Positions 41,701 to 51,507 of a stretch of DNA of 64,000 nt are shown in pieces. The DNA is taken from positions 186,001-250,000 of the forward strand of contig CAKZYA010000060.1 of NCBI GenBank assembly GCA_937883755.1, read 5' to 3'. The translations under genes and the position numbers were made by a program. Below the pieces are notes generated by a model. It had not been told where the DNA came from and ran no database searches. It saw nothing but the letters and a program-made list of their open reading frames with translations. The stretch's first letter is position 1. Every line of letters begins with the position of its first letter. Source of the stretch: an uncultured Flammeovirgaceae bacterium. GTDB taxonomy: Bacteria > Bacteroidota > Bacteroidia > Cytophagales > Cyclobacteriaceae.

Positions 41701-43474
41701 AACACTGGTCAATCACGAATTGTATTCTCAAATAGGACTACGCCCTCGCTCCACGACGAATCAGGATACTCATATTGCCTTAATCTTAAAATTCTCTGGC
41801 AGTGACTCAAGCGTAACGTGGACGCACAAGATTGTCTCTGATGGTCCCGATGCAACGTACTGGAGAAGTGAAAAAAGGCGGTCTGATCCTCCTTCAGCAT
41901 GGTCAGAGCCTTTTCGGTTTGCCTTTGAAGAAGCGCAGTTTGTACCAGGTGGGTTTATGGCCACTTTCATGGCAATCCGCACCAATGAACAGAAAGCCCC
42001 CAAGGCTCCTCGTGCTACGGTGCAACCGGAGGTAGAAGGTACTAGTCGGCTCAAAGACTTCTTTACGTCCGACGGGGTAAAGTGGTACAGTGAAGGGAAT
42101 CTCCCTTCTTTCAATCGCTTCACGCATAAGCTCTATCAGTCCCAAAAGCTTGTCCGCTTCACCAGAGAAGACAACTATATAAGTAGTACGGCCACGGCAT
42201 GGACAGCTCCCCGCTTAGTGGGAGGAACCAATGGCCTAAATGGCTCGGCTCCGTTATTTATCTTCCGTCGTCAAAGTACGCGCCCTAGTGAAGGTCAGCT
42301 GCCTGTGAACAACCTCAAGATGGAGCAATCTGGAGGAACAGGTTGGAGTGTGCAAGCACCATCAGGAAATGCCCAGCTTTGGATGTCCACCGCTCGCTTT
42401 GAATGGAATACTATGCTCGATCGTTATGTCCAACAAGAAAACTGGTCGCGCCCTGAAGCATTTGGAGGGGAAGGTTCTCGAATCGCTTACTTGTATCAGG
42501 CAGCCACCCAAAACGATCGTCAACCGGCTTCTCCTACTGCCAGTCCAGAAGATGTACTGAGTGCTGGGGGAACGTATCGTGATGGTGCTTGGAGAAAAAC
42601 AAGCACCAACGCTCATTGGAAAGCAATTGCCTATTACAATGGTGCTTGGAGTGTTTGGTTTATAGAGCGTCTTACTGGAGCCACTGGAGCGGCGGGAGCC
42701 AATGGGAGTAAGTGGTATCTGTTTAATGCTATGTCGGTTTCAAGCGAGTCTAGCGATAAGCACAGCTTCTTTGTCAGTACCGATGGGCGGGTAGATGATT
42801 ATGCCATCAAGCCTGATGGGAGATTCTACCAAAAAACCAATGCCCAGAACAACCGATGGTATTACCGAGGACGGGGAGGTAATAGGATCTATAGCACCAA
42901 TGAGCTAAGTGGGGTGAGCTTTCAGGGCACAGGGCAGTTTCGATCTACCTCTGGAGCTGCCAATGACCTAGCCATTCACGAAGACGGGAATATCTATAAA
43001 AGAGCTAGTAGCTCAACTACCTGGACGAAGGTGGGGGCACTTGATCTCACCCAACTATTTAGTGATCAATTCTGGGTTGATAGGTGGAAAGTGAAAGGTA
43101 CAGGAAGCAACTTTACTAGTTGGGATGTAGAATTTCAGCGATCGGTGACAGGAATAGTCTACGTTTCAGGCAACGTGTATCGAGGAAGTGGAGGGCAAAG
43201 CTTTCGCCAGTTCACAATCCCTTCGAGTGTCCTTAGTTGGCTGCTACCTATGCACTATCAATTTAGTGCAGGAGTCAATAAGTTTAAGAAATTTCAATTA
43301 GGAGGTGTTTTTATTCGTGAGTCAGATGATGGAATTGGGCGTGATACTTCTGGCGCATTTATCTATAAGAATGGGTCTAGCTACCACTTAACCTTAGAGT
43401 TTGCTGGAGGGCACACCGCCCAAATCAACGATCAGTACCCTTCAATAGCCAACACAATCTGGAATAACGCTTAA
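38732..43474 (+). CDS. Very large tail-fibre-like protein
   Basis: 1580 aa with no signal peptide. N-terminal ~430 residues are a repeat-poor region (SVRNLEGLQQIPFDRLYHDC). Then a series of Ig/beta-sandwich-like modules follows (TSDRGNSFRFRPNQEPTREF, WRINNGGSAQDTVFG-like). Around 1315-1325 a short collagen-like TGATGAAGANGSKWYL precedes the C-terminal receptor-binding part, where DRWKVKGTGSNFTSWDVEFQ and beta-rich VTGIVYVSGNVYRGSGG may be the tip. It is probably an adhesin recognising the cell surface. No catalytic motif evident. Confidence 0.62.
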   Translation: MAEQKNTGSLVQSTIDTVRPSDTYATHRSRKGEGGPFSVRNLEGLQQIPFDRLYHDCYCTVQENSEASIPRTMYVLKKLPIEYLPDPGVDVYDKPGPDEWSNYRIIDISLDESHEGFFLNFWKIAWQDDTFDLAYDEEFAPDYDGSYYTDNDLPESSVPPFPYDKDAAWNAANWSQAYDPSIHEWKRVRWGNSAPSLPFRVTSDYEVGDIPNFLFRWYLTQQGKPPKPKFMAPDNINPNSQPPDWFDTPPEKPDGDYQLWELRGILNYAGVLKRPWQEPVQVPINGDLVRYSVNNSPDPSGIVDTLTAATTSSPGDSALLNAGWFATPHPKYSYRATRRKIDQAEYSTWNIERIGQETSERTIFIYRNFPEKLANYILNNPDEEFEISEGGDGQPFRPQVDRPEKWTDKPDPNPMAGWIPFEIQANFSAGGRRITPWSDPIPKTASDLVIGSITSDRGNSFRFRPNQEPTREFTQITLTANLVRGKLLLNGVEDIAYDWRRINNGGSAQDTVFGTDRTVVITPDDVNGSAIFECQMRHTVKGIINFFTERYEILDIADGADAKELTIKTNTAIFFTKEGNTTPSTVTLEGFAKNILHGTLAFTWSYRNGQDSIADGPWTDLIDQTAKVTLPSTEFLDQLGATDFVEYRCRVLETNTNAIYEDRLTVSHQDLEDGILSYSVVLSNPQHTIPTREDGTLINNLVLDSAFTSYQIFEEGTDVTSDYDSVTTNIQKTLAAGADNSNDQVAISVDTNTKRILVTSWGAKVQEANVQITFEDIGNVDRYPLQRNFKLIRQTGYGSIIVADIDVADDSPSNGFVFFPGDTADKDLTVVVYSNGLEVDDLTGWTIDWDAEGSTGSGETFTVTPEMVDSKLTVKVTVTNPEGSQVARKAFITELADAEGMVFLHHPGIAKPDTPTLPYEEYIFVEEDLRVTGIHQANEPIWLYKFDVNYNYTFNFVKGGGAGWDIIAKRLDGSIDEIQTNLTFPNGATGTLVNHELYSQIGLRPRSTTNQDTHIALILKFSGSDSSVTWTHKIVSDGPDATYWRSEKRRSDPPSAWSEPFRFAFEEAQFVPGGFMATFMAIRTNEQKAPKAPRATVQPEVEGTSRLKDFFTSDGVKWYSEGNLPSFNRFTHKLYQSQKLVRFTREDNYISSTATAWTAPRLVGGTNGLNGSAPLFIFRRQSTRPSEGQLPVNNLKMEQSGGTGWSVQAPSGNAQLWMSTARFEWNTMLDRYVQQENWSRPEAFGGEGSRIAYLYQAATQNDRQPASPTASPEDVLSAGGTYRDGAWRKTSTNAHWKAIAYYNGAWSVWFIERLTGATGAAGANGSKWYLFNAMSVSSESSDKHSFFVSTDGRVDDYAIKPDGRFYQKTNAQNNRWYYRGRGGNRIYSTNELSGVSFQGTGQFRSTSGAANDLAIHEDGNIYKRASSSTTWTKVGALDLTQLFSDQFWVDRWKVKGTGSNFTSWDVEFQRSVTGIVYVSGNVYRGSGGQSFRQFTIPSSVLSWLLPMHYQFSAGVNKFKKFQLGGVFIRESDDGIGRDTSGAFIYKNGSSYHLTLEFAGGHTAQINDQYPSIANTIWNNA

Positions 43475-43485
43475 AGTAAAATATT

Positions 43486-46023
43486 ATGGAGTATACTGCA
43501 GCAACGACAGCAAAGATTGATGACTTCTACCAGCGAGGCAGCTTTAAGCTAATCCAGATGGTTGCTGAGCTAGCTGATGATACGGACTCACTAGACAAGC
43601 GTGACCGTAGCCGTCTGCGCGGTCAGTGTAAAGACTTAAACAAGTTTTTAGTATCAGTGGATAGTGGACTTATCAACTGGGAAGAAGAACAGGTGCTGCG
43701 CTATTTAGAATACTACACCCAGCAATACCAGTTAGTCCATTTACCGCCTCGTCAGCTATCGTATCGGGGGCAATCGCTGTTTATCTTACAGTCATCCAGT
43801 TCTAGCTCACCTACGGCGCCGGGGGCAGAAGGAAGCTCTTTACGGGCAGGCTCAGCTCAAGTACAGTACTTAAACGGAGAGTGGCAATTCAATAGAGAAG
43901 GTGAGAGTCCTAGAGCTATGTTGGGACTAGGAGATGTGATCAATGATCAGGCGGTGGCACCGGATCGAACCTTTAGTTCTTCCGAGATTGTCCGAAGATT
44001 ATCAAAATATCTGACATCAACTCAGATAGAAGCTTTGATGGGAATGACCCAAGAGGAGCAAACACGCCTGATTAATGTAGAAAGTTTCGTCAATGCGTTC
44101 CCTGCTGACCCCGAAAGCTTTCAGAGTATTGAGGAAAAAGATCAACCAGGAGGGTATGCTTCATTAGATGAAACAGGTAAAATCTCTTCTGACTTAATTC
44201 CTGTCGTCGGTCAAGCTTTAAATTATCAGGCGCAGTACAATGCTGCCACCAATCTTCCTGCACTACCCGGTCCCAGTAATGATAACCGAGGTCACCTCTA
44301 CATTGTCAAGGTAGCGGGAGCTCAATCGTTTATTGAAAATTCTATTGCTCTAAACCCCGGAGACTGGGTGATCAGTGATGGTACAAATTGGGAGGTAGTG
44401 CCGATCTCTGATTTTATTGGTTCACCTACAGGAGGGGTTAACGCCTTTGGAGTAGCTAGGGTGAATCAGTTTGTCTTAGACACAAGTAGTGTTAATATTT
44501 TAACGCTCAACTCAAACTCAAACGATTCCATCAGTACGATTTTGGGTATGGAGGGAGTGAGTCAAAAGACCATTATTATTTCAGCTTCTTCTAATGAAGT
44601 GCGTTTCCGATCGACGTTTATTCCGGTTAGTCAAATCATTGGAAAGCATGTGGTGGGACAGCGGTGTTTACTTACTCTTTTTCGCGTATCTTCTACCTCT
44701 GAAAACTACTATGCTATCTTTCAATCTGACCGAAAAGTACAGGTAGCTTTTGATTCGGAGGATAACCGGTTGGCTGTCATTGTGGATGGCGTAAGCTCAT
44801 CGGTTCAAATCCCTGTTGATGGAAGTGCTCCGGGAGTGAATGTGAATGTTCAAGGAGGTATCCTTACTGTTCAGGTGGGTGCAAGTTTTGGTACAGCCAC
44901 GTTACCGACGTCTACCCCCGGGGGCGTAGGAATAGCCATTCAAGAGATTGTTGATGATATGGATTTGAGTGAGCAAGATAACTACGCGCACTTGTTCCAA
45001 ACGGATGATCAGGCGACAGTGATCCGCGTTCCTGAAGGTGTCCCAGAAGGTAAAAGCCACACCTTTGATATTAGCCGGGGTAGTACGCGACTAGATTGGG
45101 ATGACTCGTACCAAGCCGCTTACGGCACACTGTTTAATAAGTTGGAGGCCAGCCCAGTAGGCCCTAGTATTGGAAGTATTCGTTTTGGGGCGGATAACCG
45201 AGTATTTTTCATTGGTCAGCAGTGGCAATTGGATACTACCAACATGACTTTAGCCCAGGCCTTAGGGGATGCTATTTTTTCTAAGCATGAGTCAGTATCC
45301 ACGTATAATGCAACGGAAGGTCGCTGGGCAAGTGACACTCCCGGAGCCCCTGCAATGGTGGCGGGTTCATTTCAAAACCCAACCGTAATCAACGGTTTTC
45401 TTGCCTGCAATGGTATTGATCAGATGCTGTATATGCCACAGGTGTCTCTACCTAACATGGGAATAATTTGTATAGTAAAGTTTGATTCCACCTTCAATCA
45501 ACTAGCATTTTCCCCACCTAATAATGTGGATAAGTGCAACGCCATTGCTTTTTGTCATCAAGCCAAAGACCGAGCATCCACCATGTTTCAAATGATTCCG
45601 AATAATGAGCTACGTGCCACCGGTCGGTATTATGATGCAACGCAAGAAACTGACCCGCCTTATTTGACGGGAAATAAGTTTGCTGCATCAGAAAGGGTAG
45701 TAGCTGATTTTCAGGATAATGACTTGTACATGGTCTATCTTACTAGGCAGGGAGGGCAAGGCTTTACTTGGAAAGTTGAGTGGGTGCCTTTGAGTCAAGA
45801 CCAGTATGTCTTTAATTCCAACTACACGATGGCATCAACCCATGCAGTCAATCAGACAAGCATGATTGCCATTGGGGGTGAACGACGTGGGGGAGAAAAT
45901 GGGGAGGTGGATGAAAGTACAAGTTTTTTTCCAACATTGGTGAAAGCACCTATCATCCTGAATCGGGGGCTTACTACACAAGAGTTGACTAACGCTTTCT
46001 TAGCCTACAAAAACTTGTCATAA
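43486..46023 (+). CDS. Fibre protein with LamG-like C-terminus
   Basis: 845 aa. Helical N-terminus (TTAKIDDFYQRGSFKLIQMV), fibre-type connector modules such as LNYQAQYNAATNLPALPGPS and NPGDWVISDGTNWEVVP, which are common in tail-fibre shafts. From ~600 to 845 there is a LamG-like lectin fold (NGFLACNGIDQMLYMPQV, GIICIVKFDSTFNQLAF, IILNRGLTTQELTNAFLAYK). LamG domains often bind glycans. It overlaps the next gene by one base (TAATG). Confidence 0.62.
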   Translation: MEYTAATTAKIDDFYQRGSFKLIQMVAELADDTDSLDKRDRSRLRGQCKDLNKFLVSVDSGLINWEEEQVLRYLEYYTQQYQLVHLPPRQLSYRGQSLFILQSSSSSSPTAPGAEGSSLRAGSAQVQYLNGEWQFNREGESPRAMLGLGDVINDQAVAPDRTFSSSEIVRRLSKYLTSTQIEALMGMTQEEQTRLINVESFVNAFPADPESFQSIEEKDQPGGYASLDETGKISSDLIPVVGQALNYQAQYNAATNLPALPGPSNDNRGHLYIVKVAGAQSFIENSIALNPGDWVISDGTNWEVVPISDFIGSPTGGVNAFGVARVNQFVLDTSSVNILTLNSNSNDSISTILGMEGVSQKTIIISASSNEVRFRSTFIPVSQIIGKHVVGQRCLLTLFRVSSTSENYYAIFQSDRKVQVAFDSEDNRLAVIVDGVSSSVQIPVDGSAPGVNVNVQGGILTVQVGASFGTATLPTSTPGGVGIAIQEIVDDMDLSEQDNYAHLFQTDDQATVIRVPEGVPEGKSHTFDISRGSTRLDWDDSYQAAYGTLFNKLEASPVGPSIGSIRFGADNRVFFIGQQWQLDTTNMTLAQALGDAIFSKHESVSTYNATEGRWASDTPGAPAMVAGSFQNPTVINGFLACNGIDQMLYMPQVSLPNMGIICIVKFDSTFNQLAFSPPNNVDKCNAIAFCHQAKDRASTMFQMIPNNELRATGRYYDATQETDPPYLTGNKFAASERVVADFQDNDLYMVYLTRQGGQGFTWKVEWVPLSQDQYVFNSNYTMASTHAVNQTSMIAIGGERRGGENGEVDESTSFFPTLVKAPIILNRGLTTQELTNAFLAYKNLS

Positions 46024-49000
46024 TGGGATATCTGAATACATTTCGTCAACTCACTCAAGTGACCCTGCCAGCACCACCCATTGCGAATGCTGGTTCGGAT
46101 ATCACCGTTGTCGATGCTGATCAAAACTCCCGTGAGCTAGTACAATTAGATGGGCAAGGCTCTACATCAGAAGCTCAGATTACAGGCTATTTGTGGACAC
46201 TACCTGATGGATTTAATACTGAACCTAACCCAATAGTGAGTCTTCCTATTGGCACCCATCAGATTCAGTTAACCGTCACCGATGCCTACGGGCAGACGGG
46301 TTCCGATACCCTCACCGTTCGGGTAGTTAGCTCGCAAAGTAACATCAGTAGCTTAGACCACCCTTACTTTGAGGTGAGCGGTTTGGCGTATCAAAGTGAA
46401 AGTGAGCTGCCTAGTATTGCTGGAAAACGCATGTTCATTGATGAAAGTAAGCTAGACTTATACCGTCAGATGCGTGTGGCTTCTAAGTACAGTACGCAGC
46501 GAGGTTGGTTAGAGAGCACAAATCAAAAGAACTTTACGGGAAAAGCGTTACGCTATGTCTTGGGTGATGGAGCTAGTTTTGGGCAAGAAGCAATCGTTGA
46601 TATCTATAATGATTTAATGGCTCAACTAAATCCTGCTGGTGACTACGGTAGAGTAAAAAACTTTCATGAGTTGGTTTTTTCAGGCTGTTTTGTGCTTTCC
46701 GTTTGTAAAGACTTATTCCCCGTCGGTCAAATTAGCTATGATGATCTACGACTAGCCATAGAAAGAAATCTCTACGAGCACAGTAACGATCACCGATTTC
46801 CTTCATCAGTTCATTTCAATGATCGAGGGGGCTGGGCTGGGCACCAAAACACGATGATGTGGCTACATTATCTTTATTGTTTTGCTTGTTATGACTCGCA
46901 TCCTCAGTACTGGAATGAGCTGATGCAGACGCATTTTAAAACGAATGGGTTGCAAGATTCGGTTGATATAATGGCGGAGTGGCAGTTTCATAATCAAGGG
47001 AATAGCTATGCAGGAGCAAAGACTCGAGCTTTAGTGACTATTGAATTTATGTGCCGGCAGGCCGGATTCGATAAATACTTATTTCATCCTAAGATTGCCC
47101 GGATAGCTGACGCTTGGTACTATACATTACAAAGTAACCGGCAATTACTCATTGATGGAGAAAGAAACAACAATCGTGAGTATACTCAGTATGATGGTCT
47201 TAGCGGCATCTTTGCTGCCTGCGGAATGCTCATTGATGAGCCAGGCTACAATCACCTAGACTTAACTAATTACTTTAAGTTTGACTCAGCCTTTGTAGAT
47301 ATTGCTTTTCAAGGAATGGCGTTACTGTTTGAGCAGAAACGCCACGCAGTCACCAGTTTAGACCACCTACCATATGCGAAAGCGTATGGATCGCCTGGCA
47401 ACGTATATGGGATGGCGGCTCGCACCAAGCATGATATGAGTGGGGCACTCAATATTGATGACTTTCAAGTGTTTTTTAAAACCTGCCTGTTAGAAAATAC
47501 TTCTCATGCTGAGAACTGCCCTGGCAATGTCCAGATCGCATTCAATGGTAAGCTTACAGGAAAAACGGGTCAGATGACCAATAATCAGTTCTCCACTCAT
47601 GCTAAGCTATGGGTGAAAAATGCTGCCGGAAATAATATGCAGATTTTTGCCAGAAGCTCAGGAGATGAAATAGAACGCATTGGGGGAGCCAAGCGAGTGA
47701 CTGGCCAGGCATATACGCATGTAGGATTGGCGCAGTTAGCGACCAACCGCTATGCTGCTATTGGCTGGAATGGGCAGCTTTGGGACTATCTGTACAATGA
47801 GATAGATATGGTGCCAGCCTACGATGGTAGGGCGGTCACTAGCCAACGGGCACATTTTGCCGGCAGATTTGAAAGCTTGAAGAATGGTACCCATCCTGGT
47901 TTTGTGGTAACCTATGACCGGATGTTTGCTAATAATGATATTGACCAGGCGGTGCTTTGGCAGCTCTATACAGCGGGTACAAAATCGGGTAACCGGGTAG
48001 TGGGTAGTGCTTCGCGAGGAAGTGGTCACCTAGCGTATTACTTTCGTACCACTTCTAGTAATTCCATTCGAGTCAACCAGACAAGAAGCTTCACGTATCG
48101 CGGCGTAAATATGGATCGGGATGCTGACAGCAATGAGATGGGTGGGTTTCATGCCGAAGTAGAATTTCCGAATGCTGGTGAGAACCGATTACTGACTCTG
48201 GAATTGCCTGGTAAAACATCTTCTTTTCCCAATGACTCGGAAGTAATCTTTCTAAGCACCGATAAGATGGAGGGGCTACAGTTCTTCGATCAGATTGTCA
48301 TGTTTAGTAAGGCTGGTAATTTAATTGATAGCGACACCTTCACCTTTTTAGGCAGTGGCACTTATCAAGTGACCATGATGAATATGGCTCCAGGAAACTA
48401 CGATCAGGGGACTGTCACCGAAGAAGGAGGGAATATACTTCGGTTTACAACGAATCCTGGGACAATCATCATTGAGGATTCTGGTGGGAGCAACGCCAAT
48501 AATTATTATAGAGAAAATGTTCCATTTGAATTAATTAAGCTATATGATTTTGAAGGGTTACATGGACAGACCTTTAGTAATGAGTATTACTTAGATGATA
48601 CAGAACTTCATCATCAGCATCACCCTGATATTCAGCCAACCGTATTAAACCAAGATGATGATCCGGATGTGGCCGGAGCGATCAATGGATTAGCTGTACG
48701 CTTGCATGCTGAGCGGGTGCCAGACGGAAGTCCGATTCTGGATGGACTAAATCCCAGTAACTCCAACGATCAACAGACAATTACTGAAATACGGCGTAGG
48801 TACGCTCGTGCAGAGCTAGAGTGGTTTATTCCCAGAGGAAGCCATAGTGATCAATTTGGGCTTTTAAAAGACAATCGGCACCGCTACTTCAAAATTGGAG
48901 TAGACTATGTGTATGTATTTGGTAATAAACCTGCTTCCAATTACGAAAAAGAAATACGGAATAATGTTCCTGGTGCTAACAGTAATAGTAGTACGGGAAT

Positions 49001-49490
49001 TGGACAAGATGTTTGGAATAGCATCATTGACCTAAAGCAAGATGGTAATGGTCAAAGCCGTGATGCTAGTTTTCGTATTCGGATGCAAGGGGATTATGCC
49101 AATTTTGTCATGAATGGCAATCCTCGCCTCGATGCAAACCAAGCTGACGCCGACACCTTGCATTGGCGTGAAGGGGTTCATCTTCCTGAGTGGCACGATG
49201 GTAATTGGCATCTGTGGACAGTCCGTGCTTTGTGGCACCCTACCAACGGTCATATCTATGTTTGGTTTGACGATCGATTAGTATTTAGCCGAGTAGGGGT
49301 GTGCACATGCTTTAACGATAGTAATGTTGGGCAAGGTCCATATACTAAAGGGGGTGCCTACGATGCAGACTTTTTATCCGATGCAGACACTGGCTCCAAT
49401 GTAAAAGATGTCATGTTTGATTTTATGGGAATTGGTCTTTATGACCCAGAAGGTAATGGTATTCCAAAATATAAAAATTCAGCGGCATGA
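46023..49490 (+). CDS. PKD-domain polysaccharide-lyase-like depolymerase
   Basis: 1155 aa. PKD domain at ~12-110 (PPIANAGSDITVVDADQNSR, QLDGQGSTSEAQITGYLWTL, IQLTVTDAYGQTGSDTLTVR). The following ~650 residues resemble chondroitin/alginate-type lyases with an alpha/alpha-toroid and a beta-sandwich: FHELVFSGCFVLSVCKDLF, GGWAGHQNTMMWLHYLYCF, FHNQGNSYAGAKTRALV, NREYTQYDGLSGIFAACGML. The C-terminal ~270 residues form a jelly-roll, lyase or lectin-like (HLPEWHDGNWHLWTVRALWH, IYVWFDDRLVF). The enzyme family is not securely assigned. Likely cleaves an acidic polysaccharide on the host or in its surroundings. Confidence 0.62.
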   Translation: MGYLNTFRQLTQVTLPAPPIANAGSDITVVDADQNSRELVQLDGQGSTSEAQITGYLWTLPDGFNTEPNPIVSLPIGTHQIQLTVTDAYGQTGSDTLTVRVVSSQSNISSLDHPYFEVSGLAYQSESELPSIAGKRMFIDESKLDLYRQMRVASKYSTQRGWLESTNQKNFTGKALRYVLGDGASFGQEAIVDIYNDLMAQLNPAGDYGRVKNFHELVFSGCFVLSVCKDLFPVGQISYDDLRLAIERNLYEHSNDHRFPSSVHFNDRGGWAGHQNTMMWLHYLYCFACYDSHPQYWNELMQTHFKTNGLQDSVDIMAEWQFHNQGNSYAGAKTRALVTIEFMCRQAGFDKYLFHPKIARIADAWYYTLQSNRQLLIDGERNNNREYTQYDGLSGIFAACGMLIDEPGYNHLDLTNYFKFDSAFVDIAFQGMALLFEQKRHAVTSLDHLPYAKAYGSPGNVYGMAARTKHDMSGALNIDDFQVFFKTCLLENTSHAENCPGNVQIAFNGKLTGKTGQMTNNQFSTHAKLWVKNAAGNNMQIFARSSGDEIERIGGAKRVTGQAYTHVGLAQLATNRYAAIGWNGQLWDYLYNEIDMVPAYDGRAVTSQRAHFAGRFESLKNGTHPGFVVTYDRMFANNDIDQAVLWQLYTAGTKSGNRVVGSASRGSGHLAYYFRTTSSNSIRVNQTRSFTYRGVNMDRDADSNEMGGFHAEVEFPNAGENRLLTLELPGKTSSFPNDSEVIFLSTDKMEGLQFFDQIVMFSKAGNLIDSDTFTFLGSGTYQVTMMNMAPGNYDQGTVTEEGGNILRFTTNPGTIIIEDSGGSNANNYYRENVPFELIKLYDFEGLHGQTFSNEYYLDDTELHHQHHPDIQPTVLNQDDDPDVAGAINGLAVRLHAERVPDGSPILDGLNPSNSNDQQTITEIRRRYARAELEWFIPRGSHSDQFGLLKDNRHRYFKIGVDYVYVFGNKPASNYEKEIRNNVPGANSNSSTGIGQDVWNSIIDLKQDGNGQSRDASFRIRMQGDYANFVMNGNPRLDANQADADTLHWREGVHLPEWHDGNWHLWTVRALWHPTNGHIYVWFDDRLVFSRVGVCTCFNDSNVGQGPYTKGGAYDADFLSDADTGSNVKDVMFDFMGIGLYDPEGNGIPKYKNSAA

Positions 49491-50113
49491 AATATACCCA
49501 ATACATAGTAGACTTCGTAAAATTCCTTCAAGGTAAAGGATTGACTCGAGGGGCCACGCCTGAACAGGTGTGCGATGCGCTTCATACTGCCCAGCTTGAT
49601 TTGTACGAAACCTATCTTTCTGAGCTCGAGAAAAACCGATTAGTACGCAAGTACTTAGAACCCTTTTTGAAAAGCGACAAACTTGAGAAAGAAGGAGATG
49701 GTATGTTTCCACTTCCTGAGTATGCACTTCATGCCCGAGTGGAGAACGCTGTTGGTAGACGAGTAGAGATTATCAGTGAAGGGCAGTGGTCACACCGAAT
49801 AGATAATACCGTTACTGGTCCCTCTGAGCGTTATCCAATTGGAAGAATAGAGTCAGGAAAAATGAAAGTGCTACCCGACACAGAAATTGTAAATTTTTAC
49901 TACTACAAACCACTTGTTAAACCACACTACCATTACGAATATATTGGTTCTAAGCTTGAGTACAGAGAGGATAAAACAATTGATATTGACTGGACTGATA
50001 TCATTGTACCCAAGCTGACCGCGGCTACCCTGAAGATACTGCAAATCCCCTTACGAGAGGAGCTACAAGTAGAATTTGGCTTAGAACCTAAACGAACCGC
50101 TATTACTGAATAA
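49487..50113 (+). CDS. Putative tail ring or adaptor protein
   Basis: 208 aa. N-terminus MKYTQYIVDFVKFLQGKGLTRG and PEQVCDALHTAQLDLYETYL resembles the small structural proteins encoded before the muzzle gene of crAss-like phages; the C-terminus is IPLREELQVEFGLEPKRTAI. Such proteins form rings beneath the portal. It overlaps the depolymerase gene by 4 bp. The call is by position plus resemblance. Confidence 0.55.
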   Translation: MKYTQYIVDFVKFLQGKGLTRGATPEQVCDALHTAQLDLYETYLSELEKNRLVRKYLEPFLKSDKLEKEGDGMFPLPEYALHARVENAVGRRVEIISEGQWSHRIDNTVTGPSERYPIGRIESGKMKVLPDTEIVNFYYYKPLVKPHYHYEYIGSKLEYREDKTIDIDWTDIIVPKLTAATLKILQIPLREELQVEFGLEPKRTAITE

Positions 50114-50115
50114 CT

Positions 50116-50766
50116 ATGACACTACAGCAACTTACCGATTTACTGATTGAAAAAATCTCAGGGGGAAAGCTGAATGAAGACTTTCGCCATCATCCCAATG
50201 AGATTATGATGCGTATTCAGCTTGCCGTTCCTATGCTATTGCGCCAGCAGTGGTTTGAGGACTATAAGGTAGGAGATGGTAAGATCGAGCGAGGCTATAT
50301 TCAAGTGTATGAAAACCTGGAGATAAAGTCCAGTGACCACGGTTCACGCAAAAAGTTGTTTGTAGACCTTCCGAGTGAATGGGTGGCACTACCTGGGCAA
50401 CGAGGGATTGGCAATGTTTACTTCAGCCATACAGTCTCAAGAAGCTTAGAAGATTATTTTATGTTTCGTGGCGACCCAGCTTCTACTATTGACTTAGAAG
50501 CTACTAATAAGCGGTTTAGTGGCAGGCATAGCTACACAGTAGAAGGACAGAGACTCGTACTAGACCAAGAAGGTATCAATATAAAAAAGCACAAGATTAC
50601 CGCAGAGCTGATGGTTGGAGTCCCTAGTACGATTCAACCCAATGATCCACTACCGCTTACCCGAGATATTCAAGAAAAGGTGTTGGTATATCTGTATAAT
50701 GAATATGTTCCGGCAGCACCTTCTGATAAAGTATTGGATGACAGAGATATTAATAGCGTGAACTAA
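50116..50766 (+). CDS. Putative tail ring or adaptor protein
   Basis: 216 aa, mostly beta with helical ends (TLQQLTDLLIEKISGGKLNE, EIMMRIQLAVPMLLRQQWFE). Sits between two other ring-like genes, with gaps of only 2 and 5 bp. No firm family match; position suggests a connector component. Confidence 0.52.
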   Translation: MTLQQLTDLLIEKISGGKLNEDFRHHPNEIMMRIQLAVPMLLRQQWFEDYKVGDGKIERGYIQVYENLEIKSSDHGSRKKLFVDLPSEWVALPGQRGIGNVYFSHTVSRSLEDYFMFRGDPASTIDLEATNKRFSGRHSYTVEGQRLVLDQEGINIKKHKITAELMVGVPSTIQPNDPLPLTRDIQEKVLVYLYNEYVPAAPSDKVLDDRDINSVN

Positions 50767-50771
50767 AAGGT

Positions 50772-51506
50772 ATGTATAAATTAAGCTATATCACCCAAAA
50801 CGCATTACAGCGGTGCCGAGTTGACGAGAAGGAGTTTCATGTGATGCTTCAACTAGTCATCTGGGGCTACCGGGAGTATTTTATGGATTACGGAAAAACG
50901 GTGCGTATCGCTGAGCTATCGATTGATAACTTTAGTGAGGCGGCATGCCCGGAGGACATGGTGAATTGGACGAGTCTATATTACCAAACTGAGAAAGGGG
51001 CCAAGTACACCTTTGTCCAAGACGATTCCATTGCTTTACCCAATGACGATAAAAACCGTACTGTTCCACGGAGTTTTAAAGAGGCGATGCCAGAGCTATC
51101 AAGTTACTTTGTTCAACATTACGGGAAGGTGGGAAGGTATTTTCAGCATGGAGTTCTTAAGCAAGTAAAGCTTAATACTCAGACGGATCTGTTTCGCTAC
51201 GACCGAACGCGCAATAAGTTTGTCTTCCGGCAGCTCTCAGACCCAGGGAAGATGATCTTTGTAGAATACATCACCGACGGGCTTCGCGAAGACGACGAAG
51301 CTCTAGTACATCCCTATGCGCTAGAGCCATTGCTACGCTATGCGGTGCTGGAGTACAGGAAAAGCCGCCCAAGAAAATATACCAACTTTGATGTTCGGGT
51401 TGCCCAAGAAGACTATGATAAGGCAATGGAGCATCTACGGAGCAGAAATCTCAAGATCAGCTTTAAGCGAATCTCTCGATTAATTATTCAATCCAGAACC
51501 TATTAA
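50772..51506 (+). CDS. Putative tail tubular or ring protein
   Basis: 244 aa. MYKLSYITQNALQRCRVDEKEF and the C-terminal pattern IFVEYITDGLREDDEALVHPYALEPLLRYAVLEYRK match a common architecture of phage tail ring proteins, in which Y-x-x-D-G is followed by V-x-P and a long helix. Adjacent to the muzzle-like gene by one base. Confidence 0.58.
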   Translation: MYKLSYITQNALQRCRVDEKEFHVMLQLVIWGYREYFMDYGKTVRIAELSIDNFSEAACPEDMVNWTSLYYQTEKGAKYTFVQDDSIALPNDDKNRTVPRSFKEAMPELSSYFVQHYGKVGRYFQHGVLKQVKLNTQTDLFRYDRTRNKFVFRQLSDPGKMIFVEYITDGLREDDEALVHPYALEPLLRYAVLEYRKSRPRKYTNFDVRVAQEDYDKAMEHLRSRNLKISFKRISRLIIQSRTY

Positions 51507-51507
51507 T

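Noticed and set aside
38732-49490. Diversity-generating retroelement acting on fibre genes
   Set aside because: No reverse transcriptase, and no template/variable repeat pair was noticed near fibre gene 3' ends.
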